Translations under genes and position numbers: made by a program
NCBI GenBank assembly: GCA_009792885.1
Contig: WMCF01000007.1
Span: 9,029,995-9,093,994, forward strand
Origin: Eremophila alpestris peregrina
Lineage: Eukaryota; Chordata; Aves; Passeriformes; Alaudidae
Length of the DNA: 64,000 nucleotides
Direction: 5' to 3'
Shown here: positions 12,901-25,200 of the stretch, one piece after another
Layout of the letters: every line of letters begins with the position of its first letter
How positions within the stretch are numbered: the stretch's first letter is position 1
Notes under the pieces: model-generated
Database searches by the model: none
What the model was told of the DNA's origin: nothing
What the model saw: only the letters and a program-made list of their open reading frames with translations

Positions 12901-15900
12901 TAGCAGGATTTCACAATGGATTTAAAAAAAAATAACACTCTTGATTGTAGAAGTGATGTAGTTAAATTGGAGTGAGAAATGCCTATGAGGATGTAACAGG
13001 CTCTCTAGGATAAAATATGTCGAGTGTTAGAGAAAAAGCAGTTGGTAAAGAAGTCTTCACAATTCCAGCTGAGGAGTTTGGTTTTGTTAGGTAAATGAGT
13101 TGGAAGGATGTCCTATATTGGAAATAGCTTTTAAGGCATACGGAATAGGAACCTGTACTAGCTATGAAAATGGCCATTTAGTAGATGTTTAGTGTTAGAA
13201 AAAGGATATGATGTAATGGGAAACCGGAGGCTGCGCCATATTAAGGCAAATACAGTCACTTTCCAATCCAAACAAATTCTCTGAAGCTTGGCATCTTAAT
13301 TATATTATCTATTTGAGTGAGTGTTGGTTCCCTGTGCTCAAGAGCTTTCTGGTCTGTCAGCTCAGAATGCTTTTATCAGCATGAAGAGCTATAGGAGGGG
13401 CTTGGCAAAGTGGGCTACTAGCTTCTCCCTGACAGTGCTGTAAGGGGAGGGGCGATGTTTTTCTTTTTATGTTTCCATCTTTCTTTTTTCCCCTTTTGCA
13501 TCAGACCTCACTTGGTTCTGACTGAGGGTTCCTTGCAGGGGCCACAGTCCCTCCTCTCCCCTCTGCCAGCATACCATTCACCAGGTGCTGCAGCTGCCTG
13601 CCTGGATGAAATCCTGGGGTCTGGGAAGCACCAAGTGAACGACAGCCTGTTCTTTTCTGTGAAAAGCTCTGTTGAAAAGAATTGAACTTAATGCTTGATA
13701 CTCACAAGCATCTGTTGAGCTTCTGGCAGCCTGTTTGCTGATCTATTTTTCTGTGAAGATATCCTCCTACTGGTGATGACATCTGTCATCATGAGGGGAG
13801 AGAGAGAGAAAAAAGCTGTTACAGTTCATCCTTTTACCAACTTCTGTGCAAATGCATCTTCATTCCTTCCTAAAGAAGTTTCAAATTTTACGTCCCACAG
13901 GGAACAAGTCTGTCTAAGATCACCTTTGCACTCAGGGAATACCCTTCAGGAAGTAAATCCTGTCCTGCAGAAAGCTCCCCACTGTAGCTAAACTGACATG
14001 TCATAGTCATCATACAGAGGATAACAGGACCTGTCTGAGGCCTGCCACAGACTCCCAAGGCAGAAACACAAAGCTCTAGAGCCAAGCTCACTTGCAGTTA
14101 CTTCTGGAAACAAACTGAGAGTGTGGGGGAAAAGGGCAGATCAAGTTCTTCCCATCCCATAGATCTCTGCATGCCTGTGGTGGTTCAAGCACTCTTCTAA
14201 TGATTGAGGGAAAGGTTATGTTTTGTCCTTTCCTCCAGTAGCAAGGGGATCAAATTGCTTATAACAATTGCTTATAACCAGCGTGGCTGTTCTAACATGT
14301 AGAGTGCATGTTAGGTTTTGTGTGGATAGAGGTGCTTTGAGGTCCCAACTGGAACACTTTGTGTATCCTGATAAGGCTGATTAGTAAGAGGCTGTTTTGC
14401 CCTGCTAAGATCTAAAATGCCCATGCAAAAGTGCTAGAGGAGATGCTTAAGTGGCTTTAGGTCCCTCTCACCTAGGGTAGCCATTGCACAGCAACAGTGA
14501 GGAGCTTTGAGTGCACACATTTAGATCACAAGTGGAACAGAGATCTGGGAATTGGGACTGCAATACAATTCTGCAGGCACTTCATCTCCACAGGAAATTC
14601 AGAGTTTGTATTAGGTTTTTTTGTTTTGTTTTTTTTTTTAATTAACCCTTGATGAAACTTTTATAAAAGTTTCTCCTCTAGTACATACTTTGAAACAAGT
14701 CTTGAGTGTCCCAACAACATGTACACTTTATTTTTGCCTGAGCCCAAAAAGTGATTGTTCTCATGTGTAAGCTGCTTTTGGAAGTTTTGAACAGGTAGTG
14801 TCATCTGGAAATGCATAGGCCACGCCAACTGCAACACAATCCAAATACAGTGCAGTTAGAACCTCTGATTTTAAAACATTGCTCAGAATTTCTACCACTT
14901 TTTCACAATTAAGTTCAAGTGGTAAAGAAATCACTGAGGCTGTAAGAAAAGGTCCAAATGCCCACTCCAGTGGGGGAACAATCATGATTTTTCTTTGGGT
15001 ATGAATTACTTTAAAACAGGGACTGCCTTAATGCCACCCCCAAGAAGTCTAAAGCACATTCTCTCCTGGGCATTCAATTCATTTTTACAGCTCCCCAGAG
15101 GCAGCTGATGTTAAAAACATACCTTCAGTATTCTGGATAGATGCTTTAACCTTTGAACTGTGGATGGAGAATAAATCTTGTCATGACTGATTTCTCCCTC
15201 ATTTTTACAAAATGGGGGGTTTAGAGTGTAGCTTTTTTGTGGAAATGAAATGGTTAGTAAGGCTGAGCAGCAGCTGCCACTCACCTGTACCTGAAGCAGT
15301 GTAGGATGTAAAAGAAGTTCTGCCCTCAGCACTTCCCTCTGCTAAGCCCAAACAGTTCTTTGCTGATACCTTTAAAGGACGTTTACTGTTAAGCAGGTAA
15401 CTGCTAACTAGGACATGATCTAATTCAGGGTCCTAGGTTCCACAGCAGGTGCTTAAAAGACTTTCATTACAGGTTATTCCAACTCAATTTACTAACTACA
15501 AATAAACTTCATTTCCTGCTCTATGTAATAGTTTTTGTGAAGATAAAAGCACTTCTTATTCAAGAATTTGTTAGGATTGTTTTTAAAATTGGACCGAAAA
15601 AGCACAAGTGCTACAAGAGCAATTTCTAAATGGAGCAGTTTTCAGTGTATTGCATGAATGTAATAGTTAGAATGTCAAATCAAGAAGTATTTTCATTTCA
15701 CAGCAAAAGCTTTGTGAAGAAGTTTCAGCAAAATTAAACAGCTGATCTTTAGGACAGCTACAGAAAATCCTTGCAGATATGACAGACTTTGCAGTTTTTG
15801 TCTGCTGATCACAGCAGCACACTGTTAATCTCAGCTGCTGTGTCCTAGTGCTTCTTTGCAAGGCAACTGCTCAAGCAAGGATTTGCAACTCTAGAGTTCA

Positions 15901-16655
15901 ATACAGACTGCACAAAACCCCCCCAAACAACCTACCCCATCCAAAAGCTGAAGAATGACCATCTCTATGGCAACTAAAGCACTTAGCATGCTCATGCCTC
16001 ACGTAAATTGGCACAATTTTACAAATGAAGTTTGTATAATCAGGGTGAAAGTAATTTGAGAAAAGTAACTGGAGACCAAACAGCATTTCAGGTGTTTAAA
16101 CTGAAATCATCATCTATTACTAATTGTTATTGCATAGGGGAACACTACAGACAGTACAGCACTCTGGGTTGAAGAGACAGCAGTGGCTGGCTGTAGTTGT
16201 GTATCCCAGCATGGTGCTAGGGTAGTAAGCTTGTCGTGTTGATTAAACCCATCAGAGTAACAGCCAGTGTACTGCTGGGCAGGACCGAATAGGAAATGAC
16301 ATCTTCACCTGTTGTGTAACTGCACCCTCAGGTTGTGTTGTTATGCAGCTGAGTGAGCAGACTGCTGCCACCAGCAGGAAGAAATGCTGCAATTCCTTTA
16401 CAGTTGTTGGCTCTGGTGCTTGTCTCATAACAAGATGATCCAATTCACTCACCCAAGCCAACAAAAGAGCATGGACTCTTCACCCATTAATTCTTCTGCT
16501 GGCTGAAGTTAACATCAGTGTCTTGTCAGGAGAGCTGTCTGCGTGCTTTCAGATGTGCCTCGGCAAGTACGAAGGCAAGTACTAACTTGGTAAATAGCTT
16601 GCTTGCTAAAAAAATCCCACAGTCCTGAGGATCTTTACTTCAAAGTCAGTGCTTC
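9991..16655. other. Intergenic DNA between LONRF1 and PAICS 3' ends
   Basis: No exon-like block, RNA gene or clear repeat was recognised. Scattered open frames, the longest 130 codons at 12252-12644 on the minus strand, show no domain or conserved motif and sit among stops in a moderately GC-rich patch. Confidence 0.5.
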
Positions 16656-16660
16656 CACAA

Positions 16661-17530
16661 ATAGAGTATAGAATCCTCTAGCTTGCAAGAGACCCTTAAG
16701 ATCATCCACCCAGCACTAGCACTATCACTATAACCCCTAAACCTTATCACCCAGTACCGGATCCAGACGCCTTTTTGACCACCCCAGGCAACCCATGCCA
16801 ATACTTGACAACACTAACAGGGAAAAGAAATTCTAATATCGAATGTGAATCTCCCCTGCCTCAGCTTTAAGCCATCTCCTCTTGTCCTCTCCCTGCAGGC
16901 ACAGCAGGAGAGACCAAACCCCTCCCCACCACAGCCTCCTGTCAGGGAGTTGTAGAGGGCAGTGAAGTCCCTCCTGAGCCTTCTCCAGGGTGAACAAACC
17001 CAGCTCCCTCAGCTGTTCTCACAGGACATGTTTTCTAGACCCTTTATGAGCCTTGTTGCCCCTCCCTGGACACATGCCAGTCTCTCCATGTCCTTTTTAA
17101 AGCAAGGGCCCAGAACTGGACACAGCACTCAAGCTGCAGCTACATCAGTGCAGGAGGATCATTACTGCCCCAGTCTTACTGGTCACACTATTGCTGATAC
17201 AGCAAGATGCCACCAGCCTTCTTGGCCACCTGGGCACAGCTGGCTCATGTTCAGCTGGTGGCACTTGCACCCCCAGGTCCTTTTCTGACAGCTGCCCCCA
17301 GCCTGTAGTGCTGCCTGGGGTTAGTGTGGCCAAAGTATAGGAAGGATCCAGCAGTTGGTCCTGCTGAACCTCATACCACTGGCCCTAGCCCATCAATCCA
17401 GCCTGTCCAGAGCCCTCTGCAGAGCCCTCCTACCCTCCAGCAGATCAACCTACCAACCCAACTCGATTTTATCTCCAAATTTGATAATGACAGAAAATGC
17501 CCTCATCCAAATCATGCCACAAAGGAATTT
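16661..17530 (-). repeat. CR1 LINE, about 0.87 kb, antisense to the plus strand
   Basis: The plus strand starts with the reverse complement of a CR1 3' end (TAGAATCCTCTAG.., CCCTTAAGATCATCCA). It then runs through CR1 landmarks: CTGCCTCAGCTTTAAGCC, 'CCTTCTCCAGGGTGAACAAA', 'AACTGGACACAGCACTC', 'TTGCACCCCCAGGTCC'. Several stops and indels break the coding frame, so this is a dead 5'-truncated copy. Confidence 0.85.
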
Positions 17531-18004
17531 CAGACTAATCCTCACTATTACTGATATTTAATTTAGAGATTTATTTCAAAAGCAACTGCCCTAATGCTTA
17601 AGAAAAGACTTACGGTTCTTTTACTTTAGGGTAAACTTTGACCAATTTTAAACCCTTGCATTCAAGAGAACACTGTTTAGAGCTCCTCTATACAGATATA
17701 GACACACATAAGATGTGGTCAGTGCCTGTGAAGAAGGCCAGCAGCAACATTTAATCCAGTTACTCATACTACAGGGCAAGCCTGACCTACCACCCTATCA
17801 CTGAGGAGTTCTTCAGGAACAAAGCAACACTCCTGAGACAATCAGGTAGTAGAGTATCTTTCAGATGGCTATCACCTAATATTGTTACATGCAGATTTTA
17901 GTGCATAAGCTTTTTGTAAGATAATTACTTAATCTGAGGTCCTGAAGTTATGTACTAGAGCTGATAGCTACTTTTGAGTGTACTTATTCAATAAATCGCC
18001 ATGA

Positions 18005-19060
18005 AACAGATTTGCATTCAGTAGTTTATTTATAATTGTAAAAGCATAGGTGTTACATACTTAAAGTAATTGCATATTTGTTAGAACCGTACCTACTCAG
18101 AAGACTGGTGTGTGCAAAGACAAGAAAGTCATGCTTAGATTTCCCCCAGAAGTTGGTTTTGTTGCTTTAGTATTTGTTCCCCTGTTCAATTCAGTAAAAT
18201 TTCCACAGAAACAGAGTGAGGAAATATAGACACAGAATAGCTACAGCTACTGAAGTGTATGAAGGCAGTCCAACATCACATAGGCCCTACAGAACTAGTA
18301 TTTGAAAGGCCAAAGCCTGGACTAGGCAAGAGTTAGAGCAAACAGGCAACAAGCCAAGTTACAGGTCACTCAAGCCATTTGTATTTGTAGCTTGTTACAA
18401 ACAAGCAACTTGGTGTCAACTTCATCACATCATTCCAAAAGGTATCAATGGGCTAAATATACTTACACGTATTATAAAAAAAACACGTGTATGAATATAT
18501 ATTTTTCAAATAAGGCATGTATTTCTTTTAGGCTCTTAAAACATTTTTCCACACTCTTTTCCTATTAATACAGCTTATGTTGCCATTTTATTGCTAAAGA
18601 AAGCATACCATCATTGCAAGCAGAACAGCATCAACACTGGCTTTTGTCAGCAGTCCAGTTCAGTTTATAAGGTTCAAGACATACATTAATACTACGGAAG
18701 AATGTTCCTCTTACAGAAATGCAAAAGACTAGTTGAATTCTATTTAGATTGCACCAAATCATTCTCTTGATATAGCCTGTAGTTAACAGTATAGGCTAAA
18801 AAGCAGAACAGCACCATTCTGGAGCAACAGAAAGAGATACCTAAAATACTACTTCCCCATCTCTACTTAGTTGTTATATTAAAAAAATACACAAGGGAAG
18901 GATGACAACACAACAGACTTCCTATTCTGCTCTAACAATGCTTTCTTCTGCAAGAAATGATGCAGGACTTTTGAGCTCATCCAAGGGTAAATCCTAATGT
19001 GACTGCATTGCACACGCCATTACCATTGTGTAACTAGTAATAGTTACTTGTTAGTGTGAC
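18005..19060 (-). other. PAICS: PAICS 3' UTR and poly(A) signals
   Basis: Downstream of the PAICS stop on the minus strand. AATAAA occurs at 18593-18588 and again at 18030-18025; the second would give a UTR of about 1.05 kb. The sequence is AT-rich with no open frame of note. Confidence 0.5.
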
Positions 19061-19227
19061 TTACAAGGAGCACTCCCTAAGCTTTTTGTCAGCCTGCTTC
19101 AAGGAGATCCAGGTGTTTAACATGTTTGATCGCAGTTTGGCCCACACTAAGTGGTTGTTTAACCCAAATATCTGGGCAGCAAACTGAGCAGCTCCTTCAG
19201 GTGACAGAGTAGTAGGACAGCTAAGAC
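19061..19227 (-). CDS. PAICS: PAICS exon 9 (terminal)
   Basis: 167 bases including TAA. Encodes QFAAQIFGLNNHLVWAKLR and ends KLRECSL, the expected C terminus. Confidence 0.96.
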
Positions 19228-22200
19228 CTGCAGAGAAGAGAATGCCACTTAATAAAGCAGAGTTTATAGTCAAACAAAACATTTTCACAGAAGAACAATT
19301 TAAGACAAGGCTTGTTTCAGCCTCCAGGAGCCACATGATCCAGTTTTAAAGCCAGTGAAGCGTCACATGTTTCATTACTTTTAATATGACTGCTTTGTGG
19401 CACTTTAAACCAAAAGCCATCATGCAAATAACTCCCTCATACAGAGGTAACAGATTTCTGGGCCTCCACTCAAGTTACTAATAAAGTTACAAATCACACA
19501 GTTAAAAATGCACTGAATTAGTAGTTAATAGCTGAGGTTTACCTACACTGATTGTTATGACCTTTGATCATAAGGAAAATACATCAAAATTCAATTACAT
19601 AAATTCCCATTATTATTATTTTCAATTTCAAAATGAAATGTTTAGCAAGGATAGGCCATGGTTTACTTTTTTTAAAGATTGTTTCTATGTAATCTTTGCT
19701 CTATCTATTGGGCTTTTTGCCATTAAGTCAAAGCCTGTATATGACATATTTCCAGACTTTGGGTACTGATCCAGCTGCTTTTCCAGTGCTTTGCCCCATA
19801 TGTGTACAGAACAACATAAAACACAGCTATTTCAGAACAAGAGCCTGAGTTAAAGACCATCTTACCACTGGGTAGTCTGAGAGAGGACCACACATCCTGA
19901 GTGCCCCAGTCAGCTGAGAGTGGAGGGCAGTTGACAACTGGGTAAGCAGTGTTACCAGACATTACCGGCCCTAATCCATTGCTTCTGCCAGCTACTGCAA
20001 CAAACACTGTTGGGATTCCATCTCCTGGTGGGGAAGAAGACATTCAGAGACAAGCAATCCACCTTGTTCTCTACCACTTGCTTTTATGGGAGCTTTGTCT
20101 GAGTTCACAATTGTGTTTGCAGTTATCTTTTCAATTCCATTACATGCCACTAACATTTTGTGTCCAACTGCCTCCTTCACAGAAATATCTTCTAAGAAAT
20201 CCTACATTCTCAAATCCCAGATACTGTTTACCACAGCTGGAATTAGCTTTTCTTCCTCTGCCTCTGACGGGAAGTCTCAGAATCAGAGGTGCTGCTTAGC
20301 TTTGTAGAGAACACAGCCATTAAACTTCTGGCATCTCTAAGTGTTCCTCTCCTTAAATCTGAAGCAGTTCACCTCAAAGTGAGTTTTAACTACGGTTACC
20401 ACATTTGTAGTTTCACCAAGTAGAATGGTATGCACAGAATGTGTATACTCCCACAGAAATAATTCCTGTATCTCCTCTGCTAGGCTATAAACACTTTTGA
20501 AAAGATGTTAGGTCTTCTTGGCAAAGAGAGTAATTTAAAGCAAGTATCTTTTTCTCAGGGTATTTTCTCATGGCATATAAAGTAATAAGCAAGAACATTT
20601 TTATCAAACAGAAGAACATGGTGGGAGCAACATCTGCCTAATACAACATATAAGAATATTCAGTCAGCTAGAGAAACTGTTGTTCCTTGTTTCAGAAATG
20701 TTGCCATCACCAGCAAGATGCTACAATAAATCTATTAACATAATCAAGGCTTGGGCAAAGTAGTTCTGATACTGGGATAAAAGCAGAGGTTAGATTTTGA
20801 GTAATGGAAATAGTGGCAGGGCAGTAGGAAAATACCTTATTCCAAAGTTACTTAGAGCAGTCATGCTACAAGCAAGAGTGAAACAATTGTAACAGCTTGG
20901 TTTTCTGTTTAACAAAAAATGGAAGAACCCCACATAAATCTTTCAAGTTGCCAAGTCATTCTGAAACATGATACGGTGTCAATCCAAATCAGTATTTCTT
21001 GGCATTTACCTTCATATTCTGCTTTGATCCTCAGGGTTTCATCTGGTCCTTTGTGAGCAGAGGTCACTCTTAATTCACAAGGAATTCCAAAGGTTGCACA
21101 TGCCTTTTTAATTTTTTCACAGTGACTGAGGTCAGAAGAAGATCCCATTAACACCACAACTCTGCCTTGGCTCTTTGTTTTCAGAAGCAACTAGAGAAAA
21201 GAGTGGAGAGGGAGGAGAGAAATAAACGCAGTCAACAGGATTGAAGGCACACAGTTAGCAAAGTCTGGACGTGTTGTTCATAAAAACAGGTACCTCAACT
21301 CTTTCTGAAACCCATTCAAAGTTTCTCTTAACCATTTGCAGTGCTTCAGGAGTCACTTCCTTCAGGTCCCGATAGGACTGAAAAAAGGAAAATAAAAGCA
21401 TTGAAGTGTTGTGGTTTAACCCCAGCCAGCCTCTCACTCATTCCCCCACCAGAGATCATGGAGAAAATCTGAGAGGTAGATTTGAGGAAACTCATGGGTT
21501 GCATTAAAGACAGTTTAACAGGCAAAGCAAAAGCTGCGCACACAAAACAAAACAAGGAATTCATTCACTGCTTCCCATGGGCAGGCAGGTGTTCATCCAT
21601 CTCCAGGACAGCAGGGCCACACCACACATAACCATGACATGGTAAGACAAAACACCATCAACTTCAAACTCCTCCCCACAACCCCTTCCTCCTTCCTCCA
21701 CACTTTATACACTGAGCACGATGTCACAGGGTCTGGAATGTCCCTTGGGGTCACCAGTCCCAGCTGTGTCTCCTCCCAATCTCTCATGCACCCTGAGGTT
21801 CCTTGCCAATGTGGCAGTACCAAAAGCAGAAAAGGCCTTGGGGTCTGTGGAAGCCCTGCTCAGCAATAACAAAACATCTTTTTATTATCAACCTTGTGTC
21901 CAGCACAAATCCAAAACACAGCCATTGTCAGGAAAAATAACTCTACCCCAGCCAAAACTAGCAGATGAAGCTGATGTGGTTTGGGTACACATAAGACTAA
22001 TTTTGCTACCGTAATTGATAAGAATTATTATTATACCTCAAATGAAATATTTTCTAGCAATTCCAGGCATAAACAACCTTCTACATTGCAATTTATGGCC
22101 ATTTACAACACAAAAGACTTTCAGCCACAAGGGTATTAAGGTTTTGGAAGCTTTCCACAGGGAAAATTTAAGGAAGAACATACGACTTCTTTAAAATTGG

Positions 22201-25200
22201 ATTTGTAATGACATGACTGCCTGCAGTAGCACTGTACCATCCTAGGTTCTACATGATGTTATCATGTCCCTTATTTTAAGGGACTGTCAGAGCAAGTCAC
22301 TCAAGCATGCTACTACATACTTCAAGTCAAGTAAACAACAGAGCAGTTTTGATTCCCAATTTAAAATTAATACCCTTCCTCCCACATATACTTTGAAATC
22401 TTCCCATGTGGCTTACAACACTTCCTCTCACAAGGTCTCTGTCACTAGTCTCAACATCCACGACAAACTACTGGCAGCAGCATTCCCAAACCAGTTCCTT
22501 CATAACTGGTCATCTGGTCATTCAGAGATATTTGAGAAGTATAAACCCTGTAGCTTTAAATACAGAACAAGTTCTGTTTCCAACTTGTTTGCAGGCCTCA
22601 TATGTGGGCACAGTCTATTAGTAACACTTTTGGAGGCAATGTTATTGAATTCATGGTTAACTAAAATAAATAACAAAGAAAAGCATCCTGACTGCAGTTC
22701 CCTGCTAAGTATCATCAGATCTCTACTAGTAGAGGATACTCCTCTGAATAAACTGAGAAACTTGGAGGCAGACCTGGGAACCAAAACTTCCATTCTTCCC
22801 ATCAATCTGTTATCCAACTATTTTATTATTATCAGTGCAAGTCAGAAACCCTCATCATTCCTGGAAACCCCACACTTCATCATGGTAGCTCCAGTCAATA
22901 GTGCTGTTGGGTATTCCAGCTGAATATAGAGAGAGGATTTTTTCTACCATAAACCAGGTAAACTATTTAATGGGAACGGGCTTGGACACGAGGTACCATA
23001 CAAACTACTCCATAACACAGTAAGGCCATCTAGAAAAAGCCAGTCTGAAAGCAGATGTTAAACTGCATGTTTTACTTTCTTTATTCTTCTCCCCTGCTCA
23101 CTTAGAAGGTAAAGATTAAATCATCACCTGTTTGTCCTTCTGCTGGCTTCTGTCCCCCGCTGGCCACAGCCTCCATGAATCATTGTCAATAACATCAGCA
23201 AGAACAATTTCTTTTGTCAGCACATTGACACCAAATTCAATCTAAAAAGACAGTAAGAATCCTATTTTAGTAATTATACAGAGATACTTTTCCTGACAAA
23301 ACCAGGATCATGAGAAATTAGATTCTTATACCTTCAGGTCTACAAGAGTGCAGTTTTGGGGCTGCCATGCTTTTTCCAGGATCTCAAAAATAGCTTGAGT
23401 AGAACGAGACATAATATCCACTTCAGTTTGGCCAATAGTAAGTCCAGCAAAACAGAATTTTGCTTCAATTATTTGCTCTTCAGACCACTGTGGATCATTA
23501 TTAGCATCATCCTGTTAAGAAAACAAGAACAAATTATGCAATTTAAGCTTGCCATAAGAGGAAAATAGAAGATACTAGGGTTTGTGTGTTGATCTTTTTT
23601 CAAGGAACAAATACAGGCTTCAAACTAGCATTTTAGGATTAGCATTTTAAAAAATGACCGTAACATTGAAAACACTTGCTGAAACACCTGACCACCTTTT
23701 AAGAGTAACAGGGTACACCACAAACACTTCAGATTACAGTTCACCAGACACATCTTTAAGCACACATTCCCAAAGGACTTCAGAATCCTAAATGACTTAC
23801 CCTCACCATGCAAGTAATGTTTATTTTAATTTCTTCAAATATATCAACACATCTATTTTAACTGATGCATTATGCTTATGCCTAAAAAGCCTTTATAGTT
23901 AAATTTTTCCAATTTTAAGTACAGTTTGGCTTGTTATTCTTTGATTGCACAGCCACTACTGTATGGACTTTGGAAAAACAGCTATTGGACAAGAATGCAA
24001 GAAAACATTAGAATGGCAAAACTACTGATAGTGAGAGGATTGGTCAGCCACTGGCACTACTTGCTTTATCTGTCAGCATTTTAAAGGAGATAATACAGAA
24101 TTCTAGCATTGCTCAAGTTTGATTAGCATCACAGGAAAGGAAACTTACCTTGAAAAACATCTCAATTTTGGGTGGGTAAAACTTATATCCTTCTTTGACA
24201 CCAGGGTTTCTCTTGAGGAAGGAGCCAGTAGCAATTCTTCTGCACACCCATTCAATTGGGATCATTTCACAGTGAGCTGCTATAAATGCTGTGTCACTCT
24301 GTTTCCTGACAAAAGCTGTTTTGATTCCTAAATAAAAAGATGGCAGCTTAGTTCCATCAGTAGGCACACTCCACAGTTAAAACAGTAGTCACAAATAAAT
24401 TTAATTTTAAATACATTTCAATCTTGTTCTTCCCTGGACTTAAGGGACACACTGAATCTCTTCACGGTATTTAAAGCCCACTCCAGCCTTGCATAAGACA
24501 AGTATCTTTCTCAAGTCATTAGTTCTGCCAATTTTAACATACAACACTCATTTGTAGCTCAGAAATCCAGTTGTTGAAAATAATTTTGTTCACAGAGCCT
24601 TAAAAATTCAGTCTATCCTTCACAATGTTTTTGTTTGTTTAAAAAAAACAAATTAGCAGCAACCAAGTACCCAACCATGTTCTCTGGTGAAAGATTCATT
24701 ATAGATCGAACAAAGGAGTAACAGAGCACAGCAGCCTTTACTACTCTGCTTAATAAAAGCAGATGGGGCAGAGAGAATGGCTTTGTCCTTCTTTTCATCA
24801 CAAACTAAGTTATTTAGGACACTAGATCTTGGTGATTTATTAGGCAAAAGACATATTCAGAAGCATGTGCACTCAAACCTGCTGCAACAAGTCAACCTTA
24901 CATAATTGTAAGATGATGGACCCCCATATTAAACAGGGGCAGCCAACACACAGATCAGCACGCTAAGTGCAAAATGGCTTTTTTTTTTTTGTTTTTTTGG
25001 AATTTCAGTCTTGAGAAAAGTCCCACCTTTCTCCCTGACTGTTGCATATAGGTAAAAACCTTACAAAAGCAAGGCCTTGTAAGATCATGGCTCAGACCTG
25101 TTACTTTGGCTAAGCAGAAAAGGACTGTGGGAAAGTGACTCAGCTGAATTAGAGGTAGAAAAACAAGTTATATAACCATTGTGTGTTCACATCGTGGTGT

